From Intrasporangiaceae bacterium (GTDB lineage Bacteria > Actinomycetota > Actinomycetes > Actinomycetales > Dermatophilaceae), in assembly GCA_012518475.1 (NCBI GenBank), contig JAAYSB010000079.1, positions 1-5,197 of the forward strand: DNA of 5,197 bases, in the 5' to 3' direction. Below the pieces are notes generated by a model. That model was given only the letters and a program-made list of their open reading frames with translations, did not search any database and had not been told where the DNA came from. The position numbers were made by a program, and so were the translations under genes. Below, piece by piece: positions 1 to 5,197 of this stretch; position 1 is the first letter of the stretch; every line of letters begins with the position of its first letter.

Positions 1-1078
1 CGAAGGCATGTCCCATCGCCATCGTGCCTCCGTTGGGGTTGAGCTGTCCCGGCTGCAGCCCCAGGTCTTCGCGGAAGGTGAGACACAGTGAGGAGAAGGC
101 CTCGGCGAACTCGAAGACATCGATCTCCTCGGGCTGCAGACCGGCTCTGCGCAGCACCTTCTCCACGGCCGTCTGACCGGCGGTGAGCATGATGACCGGG
201 TCCACAGCGGCGCTGGCGGCGGCGAGCACCCGGGCCCGAGGCCGCAGACCGGCGGCCGCAGCCCCCTCACGGCTGGCCAGCACGAGAAGCGCCGTCGCAT
301 CAGCCATGGCCGGAGAGGTGCCGACCGTGTGGAGGTGCTCGATCCGGTCCACGATCGGGTTGGCCGCGAGGGCGATGGCGTCCTGACCGGACTCCCCCAG
401 CCCTGCGAAAGCAGGAGGTAGAGCGGCGAGGGACTCGAGAGTGGTCTCAGGACGGATGTTCTCGTCACTGGCCAGTCCCGGCTCTCCGTCCGGTCCGGCA
501 GGTCGGACCACGCTGCGGTCGAAGGCTCCCCGCGCCCAGGCTGCCGCGGCCTTACTGTGGGTGCCCACCGCATACATCTCGAGCTCGGCACGGGTATGCC
601 CCGCGATCGTCGCGCAGAGATCGGCGGCGATCCCCATGTGGACCGAGCCGACGTCCTGGATCGTCCGTGGATCGGTCCAGAGCGGCCCGCCGTCACTGAA
701 GATCGGGACCCGGGAGACGGACTCGACACCACCGGCCACCGCCACATCGAGGTCGCCGGACCGCAGCCGGGCTGCCGTCGAGGTGACCGCGTCGATCCCC
801 GAGGCGCAGAAGCGGTTGACCATGACACCACCTGCGCCGCTTCCCCAGCCGGCCAGGAGAGCGGCGGTCCGGGCGGTGTTGGCGCCCTGCTCGCCGATCT
901 GGCTCGCGCAGCCCAGGGCGACGTCCTCGACCGCGGCAGGGTCCAGCCCGGTGCGTTCGGGCAGGGCTCGCATGAGGTGGACGACGAGGTCGGTCGCGCT
1001 CAGATGCGCCAGACCCCCCCGCGGGGTCGCCTTGCCTCGCGGTGTCCGGACGAAGTCGGTGACGACAACCTCTCGCAT
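1..1078 (-). CDS. Thiolase (acetyl-CoA C-acyltransferase, FadA/FadI-like), 3' end cut by window edge
   Basis: Degradative-type thiolase: it should transfer an acyl group between a 3-ketoacyl-CoA and CoA, the last step of a beta-oxidation cycle, in the cytosol. Seen: 359 codons from ATG at 1078 to the window edge, opening MREVVVTDFVRTPRG. The nucleophilic cysteine is C91 in NRFCASG. A glycine-rich AVAGGVESVSRVP stretch and PIFSDGG follow. Near the end come FEFAEAF (A325-E326-A327-F328) and NPNGGTMAMGHAF with catalytic H357. The second catalytic cysteine (CxGxG motif) would lie outside the window; full-length relatives are about 400 aa, so roughly 40 codons are missing. Start choice: AGGAG at 1090-1094 (complement) lies 11 nt upstream, with GGAAGG closer in. 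Odd points: the usual NEAF/HEAF asparagine or histidine is alanine, and GHP reads GHA. It is divergent from the SCP2-type thiolase at 1159 and shares an 80-bp promoter region with it. The family call is firm; the substrate is unknown. Confidence 0.93.
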   Translation of the reverse strand, partial: MREVVVTDFVRTPRGKATPRGGLAHLSATDLVVHLMRALPERTGLDPAAVEDVALGCASQIGEQGANTARTAALLAGWGSGAGGVMVNRFCASGIDAVTSTAARLRSGDLDVAVAGGVESVSRVPIFSDGGPLWTDPRTIQDVGSVHMGIAADLCATIAGHTRAELEMYAVGTHSKAAAAWARGAFDRSVVRPAGPDGEPGLASDENIRPETTLESLAALPPAFAGLGESGQDAIALAANPIVDRIEHLHTVGTSPAMADATALLVLASREGAAAAGLRPRARVLAAASAAVDPVIMLTAGQTAVEKVLRRAGLQPEEIDVFEFAEAFSSLCLTFREDLGLQPGQLNPNGGTMAMGHAF

Positions 1079-1158
1079 GACCTTCCGTTCTCCTCTACTC
1101 TGATAACTGAAGTATGCCGGATCCGGCGATGGCCGGCGAGCAGGGTGAGAGGACGCGC
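1079..1158. promoter_or_regulatory. Divergent promoter/operator region between the two thiolase genes
   Basis: The 80 bp between the two divergent starts must hold the promoters of both genes. It contains a short AT-rich patch (1101-1115, 4 G/C of 15) in otherwise very GC-rich DNA, which is the likeliest place for -10 elements. GATAAC at 1102-1107 (plus) and CATACT at 1112-1117 (minus) are weak -10-like strings; I see no convincing -35 box for either. Ribosome-binding sites sit at both ends: AGGAG at 1090-1094 (minus) and GAGAGGA at 1147-1153 (plus). The role follows from gene layout; the exact promoter elements are inference. Confidence 0.6.
1116..1127. promoter_or_regulatory. Perfect 12-bp palindrome, candidate operator
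   Basis: GCCGGATCCGGC is perfectly self-complementary with no spacer. It lies in the divergent thiolase promoter region, just beside the AT-rich patch and 31 bp before the plus-strand start. Such a position suits a dimeric repressor that controls both directions. GC-rich palindromes of this size also arise by chance in this kind of genome, and a second short one (GCCGGC, 1132-1137) follows. No regulator can be assigned from the sequence alone; the HxlR-HxlR protein at 3967 is the local candidate. Confidence 0.35.
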
Positions 1159-2376
1159 ATGACCACAGGGATCTGGGTACTCGGCGGCTACCAGAGCGAC
1201 TTCGCGAGGAACCTCCCCCGGGAGGGCGTCGGCATGGACGGCCTCGTCGCCGAGGTCGTCGACGGCACCCTCGCCTCGGCCGGCATCGACGGCACAGCGG
1301 TCGAGACGATCCACGTCGGCAACGCCTTCGGTCAGCTCTTCACGGGGCAGGGCCACCTCGGCGCCATGCCCGCCACGGTCCATGACGCACTGTGGGGAAC
1401 CCCGTCCGCGCGGCACGAGGCGGCCTGTGCCTCGGGCAGCATCGGCGTGCTCGCCGCCATGAACGAGCTCGGCTCGGGTGCCTACGGCTGCGCCCTCGTC
1501 CTCGGGGTCGAGATCGAGAAGACCCAGTCGAGCGACGCCGCCGCCCGCACCCTCGCCGCGGCGTCCTGGGTCGGTCACGAGGCGGACGGGGTGAGCTATG
1601 TCTGGCCGTACACCTTCGCCCGGGTCGCCGAGGAGTATGCGGCGCGCTACGGCCTCGACGAGGTTCACCTGAGAGCGATCTCGGCGACGAATCTCGCTGC
1701 GGCCAAGCGCAACCCGAAGGCACAGACCCGGGACTGGTCGATCCCGGAGGACCTCGATGACCCGTCGGCGAACCCGGTCATCGACGGCCCGGTCCGCCGC
1801 TTCGACTGCTCCCAGGTCACCGATGGCGGCGCCGGTGTCGTGCTCGTCTCGGACGCCTGGCTGCGGGACCACCCCGGAGTGCGACCGATCGCCCGGATCG
1901 AGGGCTGGGGACACACCACCGTCGGACTGCCGCTCGCGCCGAAGCTCGCGCGCTCCGCGGACGACCCCTTTGTCATGCCGCACGTGCGCAAGGCCGCCCT
2001 CGACGCCTTCGACCGCGCCGGCACCGATCTCGACGGCATCGACGGCTTCGAGGTCCACGACTGCTTCGCCCCGAGCGAGTACCTCGCGATCGACCACCTC
2101 GGACTCACCGGCCCAGGCGAGTCGTGGAAGGCCGTCGAGAACGGCGACATCGCCCTGGGCGGATCCTTCCCGATCAACCCGAGCGGCGGACTCATCGGCG
2201 GCGGCCACCCGGTCGGCGCGACCGGGGTGCGCATGCTCGTCGACGCCTCCCTCCAGGTGAGCGGCGACGCCGGGGAGAACCAGGTCGAGGGCGCCGAGCG
2301 ATTCGGCACCCTCAACATCGGCGGCAGCACCGCCACCGTCGTCAGCCTCGTCGTCGGAGCCACCCCCGACAGCTGA
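1159..2376 (+). CDS. SCP2/SCP-x-type thiolase (acetyl-CoA acetyltransferase family)
   Basis: A 405-aa cytosolic thiolase of the sterol-carrier-protein-x type, expected to cleave a 3-ketoacyl-CoA with CoA. Seen: MTTGIWVLGGYQSDFARN start; nucleophile C90 in HEAACASGS; H300-D301-C302-F303, the HDCF motif that replaces NEAF in SCP2 thiolases; INPSGG followed by GGGHPVGATG with catalytic H350; and a C-terminal NIGGS (N386) where classical thiolases have a CxGxG cysteine. That pattern, with the second cysteine moved to HDCF, is characteristic of the SCP2 class. All catalytic residues are present, so it should be an active thiolase rather than a Cys-less Ltp2-type aldolase. Start choice: ATG 1159 has GAGAGGA 5 nt upstream. 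An in-frame ATG at 1114 would add 15 residues unlike the family N-terminus and would place the palindrome inside the gene. It is first in the probable operon with the oxygenase (62-bp gap). The acyl substrate is unknown. Confidence 0.93.
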   Translation: MTTGIWVLGGYQSDFARNLPREGVGMDGLVAEVVDGTLASAGIDGTAVETIHVGNAFGQLFTGQGHLGAMPATVHDALWGTPSARHEAACASGSIGVLAAMNELGSGAYGCALVLGVEIEKTQSSDAAARTLAAASWVGHEADGVSYVWPYTFARVAEEYAARYGLDEVHLRAISATNLAAAKRNPKAQTRDWSIPEDLDDPSANPVIDGPVRRFDCSQVTDGGAGVVLVSDAWLRDHPGVRPIARIEGWGHTTVGLPLAPKLARSADDPFVMPHVRKAALDAFDRAGTDLDGIDGFEVHDCFAPSEYLAIDHLGLTGPGESWKAVENGDIALGGSFPINPSGGLIGGGHPVGATGVRMLVDASLQVSGDAGENQVEGAERFGTLNIGGSTATVVSLVVGATPDS

Positions 2377-2391
2377 TCCACAGCGCTGAGC

Positions 2392-2428
2392 CAGCAGACA
2401 CCCCAGCAGCAGACCCGTCCCAGCAGAC
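2392..2428. repeat. Three direct copies of CAGCAGAC in the thiolase-oxygenase gap
   Basis: CAGCAGAC occurs at 2392-2399, 2407-2414 and 2421-2428, start-to-start spacing 15 and 14 bp, within the 62-bp gap before the oxygenase gene. The last copy ends against the AAGGA ribosome-binding site. The gap is unusually poor in G-runs and reads as CA-rich on the plus strand. It may be a slipped-duplication remnant or a binding site for a regulator or RNA-binding factor; the sequence does not decide. Confidence 0.6.
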
Positions 2429-2438
2429 AAGGACACCC

Positions 2439-3953
2439 ATGGACACCGAACTCGTCGGCCGCATGCTCTCCACCCTCCCCGAGGAGGACGACCACCCGTA
2501 TCGCACCGGACCCTGGCGCCCCCAGACGGCGGAGTGGGACGCCCCCGAGGTCGAGGTGGTCAGCGGCACGATCCCCCGCGACCTCGACGGGATCTATCTG
2601 CGCAACACCGAGAACCCCCTCCACCCGGCGATCAAGATCTATCACCCGTTCGACGGCGACGGGATGATCCACCTCATCGGCTTCCGTGACGGGACCGCGT
2701 TCTATCGCAACCGGTTCATCCGCACCGACGGCCTGCTCGCCGAGCAGGAGGCCGGTCGGTCGCTGTGGGCCGGCACCTCCGAGCCGCCCGCACTGTCCAC
2801 CCGCGAGGACAGCTGGGGCGCCCGCGGCGGGATGAAGGACCCGTCGAGCACCGACGTCGTCGTCCACCGCGGCACCGCGCTCACGAGCTTCTACATGTGC
2901 GGCGACCTGTACCGCCTCGACCCCCGGACCGGTGAGACGCTCGGCAAGGAGACCTTCGGCGGGCAGTTCCCCGTCGACGGGGTCTCCGCCCACCCGAAGG
3001 TCGACGAGCACACCGGCGAGATGCTCTTCTTCAACTACGGCCGCACCGCGCCCTACATGCACTACGGCGTCGTCGGTGCGGACGGCGCCCTCGAGCACTT
3101 CATCGACGTCCCCCTGCCCGGGCCGCGGATGCCGCACGACATGGCCTTCACCGAGAACTACGTCATCCTCAACGACTTCCCGCTCTTCTGGGACGCCGAC
3201 CTCATGACCAAGGGCGTCTTCGCCCCGCGGCTGCACCGCGACCTGCCGTCCCGATTCGCCGTCATCCCCCGCCGCGGCACGACCGAGGACATCCGGTGGT
3301 TCGACGCCGCGCCGACCTACGCCCTCCACTTCGTCAACGCCTACGAGGACGGCGAGACGATCGTCATGGACGGCTTCTTCCAGGGCCAGCCCGAGCCGAG
3401 CGGCGAGGGCATCACCGACAAGTGGCTACGCGCCTTCCGGCACCTCTCCCTCGACATGATGGAGACCCGCCTGCACCGCTGGCGGTTCGATCTGCGGACG
3501 GGGAAGACGACAGAAGAGCGCCTTTCCGACAGCTTCACCGAGTTCGGGATGATGAACCCGCTCACGACCGGACGCCAGTACCGGTATGCCTACGCCGCCA
3601 CCGCGATTCCCGGCCGGTTCCTCTTCGACGGACTGGTCAAGCATGATGTCGTCGCCGGCACCGAGGAGCGAGTTCCCTTCGGGGACGGCGTCTTCGGCAG
3701 TGAGACGGCGATGGCGCCGCGCGTCGGCAGCACCGGCGAGGACGACGGATACCTCATCACCTTCGTCACCGACATGAACCAGGACGCCTCCTTCTGCCAC
3801 GTCTACTCGGCGCAGGATCCCGCTGACGGCCCGGTCTGCGTGCTACGACTCCCCGAGCGGATCAGCAGCGGAACGCACTCGACGTGGGTCGCCGGCTCCG
3901 AGCTGCGCCGCTGGGACACGGCCGACGACCCCGCGAGCGCGGTCGGACTCTGA
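2439..3953 (+). CDS. Carotenoid oxygenase family protein (RPE65/lignostilbene dioxygenase superfamily)
   Basis: A 504-aa non-heme Fe(II) oxygenase that should use O2 to cleave a C=C bond in a conjugated substrate, either an apocarotenoid or a stilbene/phenylpropene such as lignostilbene or isoeugenol. Seen: IPRDLDGIYLRNTENP near residue 45, FDGDGMIH, YRNRFIRTDG, KDPSSTDVVVHRG, then the four iron-ligand histidines of the seven-bladed propeller: H185 (SAHPKVD), H233 (MPHDMAFTENY), H297 (ALHFVNAYE) and H480 (SSGTHSTWV). There is no signal peptide or membrane segment, so it is probably cytosolic. The length is normal for the family. ATG 2439 has AAGGA at 2429-2433, 5 nt upstream. The KDPSSTDVVVH segment differs from the more usual KDxxNTN(V/I) form, and ALTSF stands where many relatives have an ALWE-like string, so substrate contacts may differ from characterised members. 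It lies between a thiolase and a regulator in one transcription unit, which suggests a catabolic rather than pigment-making role. No beta-carotene biosynthesis gene is in the window. Confidence 0.93.
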   Translation: MDTELVGRMLSTLPEEDDHPYRTGPWRPQTAEWDAPEVEVVSGTIPRDLDGIYLRNTENPLHPAIKIYHPFDGDGMIHLIGFRDGTAFYRNRFIRTDGLLAEQEAGRSLWAGTSEPPALSTREDSWGARGGMKDPSSTDVVVHRGTALTSFYMCGDLYRLDPRTGETLGKETFGGQFPVDGVSAHPKVDEHTGEMLFFNYGRTAPYMHYGVVGADGALEHFIDVPLPGPRMPHDMAFTENYVILNDFPLFWDADLMTKGVFAPRLHRDLPSRFAVIPRRGTTEDIRWFDAAPTYALHFVNAYEDGETIVMDGFFQGQPEPSGEGITDKWLRAFRHLSLDMMETRLHRWRFDLRTGKTTEERLSDSFTEFGMMNPLTTGRQYRYAYAATAIPGRFLFDGLVKHDVVAGTEERVPFGDGVFGSETAMAPRVGSTGEDDGYLITFVTDMNQDASFCHVYSAQDPADGPVCVLRLPERISSGTHSTWVAGSELRRWDTADDPASAVGL

Positions 3954-3966
3954 GCCGCACCCAGCC

Positions 3967-4914
3967 GTGACCACCTCGACCCTGGGCCGGCCGAACGCGC
4001 TGGCCAACGGCCTGCGCATCCTCGGCGACGAGTGGGCGATGCTCATCATCCAGCGCGGGATCCTCGGCGACCGGCGCTACACCGAGTTCAAGGACGCCCT
4101 GGGCATCAGTGACGCCGTCCTCACCCAGCGGCTCCGCGAGCTGGCGGACCTCGGAGTACTGCGGCCGGTCGGCGACTCGTCCGGCCGGACCACCGCATAC
4201 CCCATCGGCATCATCGGCCGGGACCTCTGGCAGGTCCTCCTCATGATCTGGGACTGGGAGCAGGCGTGGAGCACTGCGAGCCCGCCGCTGCCGGCGATGC
4301 GGCACCGTTCGTGCGGTGCAGTGTTTCGGCCCATGCTGTCCTGCGGATCGTGCGAGCTGCCGTGCAGCACATCCGATCTCATCGTCCGTTGGGGACCGGA
4401 GGGCGGCTGGGACCGGTCCATTCCACGGGGGGGACGACGGCGACGCGGGAGCGGGCCCGGGCTGTTCCCCGCGACGATGGGGGTCGTCGGCAACCACTGG
4501 TCGCTGGCCGTGCTGGTGGCGGCCCTCTGGGGGACGCGGCGCTACGGCGACTTCCAGAGCACGCTGTCGATGAGCCCGGCGATCCTCAGCGAGCGGCTGC
4601 GCACACTCGTCGCTGCGGGCTTCCTCGCCGAGCACCCCTCGGAGCAGCGGACGGACTGGCTGGAGTACCGTCCCACCGCCAGAGGCACCGCGCTGCTGCC
4701 GGTGTTCGCGCTCATGGTCACGTGGGCCGAGCGCTGGTTCGGTCGGTCTGACTCCCCCAGCGTGCTGCTCCAGCATCACACCTGCGGTGAGTCCCTCCGG
4801 CCGCAGCTACTCTGCGACCGCTGCCGCGAGCCTGTGTTCGGCGCCGATGTTCTCGTCGCGGAATCCGAGATGTGGCAAACCAATTCGATACAGCCGCACC
4901 ACTCACAGCAGTAG
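3967..4914 (+). CDS. Tandem-domain HxlR-type transcriptional regulator with two Cys/His knuckles
   Basis: A 315-aa DNA-binding regulator with two HxlR winged helix-turn-helix units in one chain. Unit 1 is residues ~8-100: RILGDEWAMLIIQ, GDRRYTEFKDALGISDAVLTQRLRELADLGVL. Unit 2 is ~168-258: LFPATMGVVGNHWSLAVLVAAL, GTRRYGDFQSTLSMSPAILSERLRTLVAAGFL, ending in a wing WLEYRPTARG. Each unit is followed by the same knuckle: H113-x2-C116-x9-C126-x2-C129 and H270-x2-C273-x9-C283-x2-C286, both containing RPxL. These resemble zinc-ribbon half sites or a redox sensor; metal binding is inference. Ordinary HxlR proteins are about 110-150 aa and dimeric, so this may be a covalent dimer. GTG 3967 starts just before unit 1, only 13 bp after the oxygenase stop, with no clear Shine-Dalgarno, so translation is probably coupled. 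The linker (~145-165) is Arg/Gly-rich and its DNA contains seven consecutive G. It probably regulates this operon and perhaps the divergent thiolase. Confidence 0.88.
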   Translation: MTTSTLGRPNALANGLRILGDEWAMLIIQRGILGDRRYTEFKDALGISDAVLTQRLRELADLGVLRPVGDSSGRTTAYPIGIIGRDLWQVLLMIWDWEQAWSTASPPLPAMRHRSCGAVFRPMLSCGSCELPCSTSDLIVRWGPEGGWDRSIPRGGRRRRGSGPGLFPATMGVVGNHWSLAVLVAALWGTRRYGDFQSTLSMSPAILSERLRTLVAAGFLAEHPSEQRTDWLEYRPTARGTALLPVFALMVTWAERWFGRSDSPSVLLQHHTCGESLRPQLLCDRCREPVFGADVLVAESEMWQTNSIQPHHSQQ

Positions 4915-4967
4915 CAGCCAACAACCTGTCGAAGCGCGGCGGTCTGGGGTGAGGACGACATAGGCGG
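4915..4967. other. Convergent intergenic gap, no clear terminator
   Basis: These 53 bp separate the regulator stop from the stop of the convergent gene. Two transcripts should end here, yet I see no compact GC hairpin followed by a T-run on either strand. GGCGGTC is directly repeated (4938-4944 and 4963-4969). A loose pairing between 4938-4947 and 4989-4999 would need a loop of about 41 nt and a bulge, and I do not count it as a terminator. Confidence 0.4.
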
Positions 4968-5197
4968 TCAGCGGCCCCGAAGTCGGCGCCAGACCCGCCC
5001 TCGACTCGGACCGGCGAGAACTTTGGCAACGTCACGGCCGTCGCGGACCACCCGGCGCCAGTCGCCGTTCAGGCCGTCGACGATGGCCTGGACCATCTCG
5101 GGAGTGAGGCCCTGCTGCATCATGATCCGCGGCGTGACCTCGAGCGCGAGGTCATGGGGATCCCCGGCGAGGACGGTGCCGTCCGTCCCGGAACGGC
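4968..5197 (-). CDS. C-terminal part of an unidentified protein (possibly TIM-barrel metal-dependent hydrolase)
   Basis: An open reading frame enters from the right edge on the minus strand and ends at TGA (4968-4970), giving 75 C-terminal residues; the start lies outside the window. It reads SGTDGTVLAGDPHDLALEV, then PRIMMQQGLTPEMVQAIVDGLNGDWRRVVRDGRDVAKVL, and ends in a basic tail, RGRVWRRLRGR. Third-position GC is high, as expected for a real gene here, and the competing minus frames close early. The G(L/V)(T/S)xExxxxI...N..R pattern recalls the last helices of amidohydrolase or phosphotriesterase-like TIM barrels, where an SD/TD metal-site aspartate comes before a final helix and an NxRR end. 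The match is only suggestive and I do not assign a function. It converges on the HxlR gene with a 53-bp gap, so it belongs to a separate transcription unit. Confidence 0.6.
   Translation of the reverse strand, partial: RSGTDGTVLAGDPHDLALEVTPRIMMQQGLTPEMVQAIVDGLNGDWRRVVRDGRDVAKVLAGPSRGRVWRRLRGR

Noticed and set aside
1114..1158. Earlier in-frame ATG (1114) as start of the SCP2-type thiolase
   Set aside because: It lacks a good ribosome-binding site and adds 15 residues not typical of the family. ATG 1159 has GAGAGGA at proper spacing.
557..1162. Plus-strand open frames (441-1103 and 557-1162) across the first thiolase
   Set aside because: The minus strand encodes a clear thiolase with NRFCASG and GGTMAMGH through this whole stretch. 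The plus frames are Arg/Pro/Ala-rich shadows.
1000..2436. Long minus-strand open frame (478 codons) opposite the SCP2-type thiolase
   Set aside because: The translation is low-complexity (Gly/Ala/Val/Arg/Glu-rich) with no recognisable motif, and it overlaps a gene with intact catalytic motifs as well as the divergent promoter. Long antisense frames are typical of very GC-rich coding DNA.
2124..2438. Upstream in-frame extension of the oxygenase frame to 2124
   Set aside because: The added 105 residues are Arg-rich shadow sequence inside the thiolase gene. ATG 2439 has AAGGA 5 nt upstream and begins family-like sequence.
1665..3329. Long minus-strand open frame (554 codons) opposite the thiolase and oxygenase genes
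   Set aside because: It spans two well-supported plus-strand genes, and its composition is that of a codon-position shadow with no domain.
2439..3953. Assignment as beta-carotene 15,15'-dioxygenase, lignostilbene dioxygenase or isoeugenol monooxygenase specifically
   Set aside because: The four histidines define only the superfamily. The substrate-deciding residues cannot be placed without an alignment and structure.
3862..4779. Minus-strand open frame (305 codons) opposite the regulator
   Set aside because: It has no motif, while the plus strand encodes two clear HxlR units with matching Cys/His knuckles.
4938..4999. Possible hairpin (4938-4947 with 4989-4999) as a terminator
   Set aside because: The loop is about 41 nt, there is a bulge and no T-run, and half of it lies inside the convergent coding region.

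Overview
The window is uniformly GC-rich DNA with tightly packed genes. It carries CoA-dependent thiolases, a carotenoid-oxygenase-family protein and HxlR-type winged helices. This points to a high-GC actinobacterium; I cannot name the genus from the sequence alone. All genes look chromosomal and catabolic. I see no mobile element, CRISPR array, tRNA or rRNA.

Layout: (1) Positions 1-1078, minus strand: a FadA/FadI-like thiolase (acetyl-CoA C-acyltransferase), whose last ~40 codons or so lie beyond the left edge. (2) Positions 1079-1158: an 80-bp divergent promoter region holding the clearest AT-rich patch between genes in the window and a perfect 12-bp palindrome. (3) Positions 1159-3953 and on to 4914, plus strand: a probable three-gene operon. 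It encodes an SCP2-type thiolase (405 aa), a carotenoid oxygenase / lignostilbene-dioxygenase family enzyme with all four iron-binding histidines (504 aa), and a 315-aa regulator made of two tandem HxlR winged-helix units, each followed by the same HxxC-x9-CxxC Cys/His knuckle. (4) Positions 4968-5197, minus strand: the C-terminal 75 residues of a convergent gene that I cannot identify firmly.

How the genes may work together (inference): the iron oxygenase would cleave a carbon-carbon double bond in an unsaturated substrate (apocarotenoid, stilbene or phenylpropene type). The fragments would be activated to CoA esters elsewhere, and the two mechanistically different thiolases on either side of the shared promoter would carry out thiolytic chain shortening. 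The HxlR-HxlR protein, co-transcribed at the 3' end, is the obvious candidate to control this unit from the divergent promoter. The substrate cannot be read from the sequence.

The most unusual items are the duplicated HxlR regulator with repeated putative metal knuckles, the oxygenase embedded between CoA-thiolysis genes, and the loss of the NEAF asparagine in the first thiolase.
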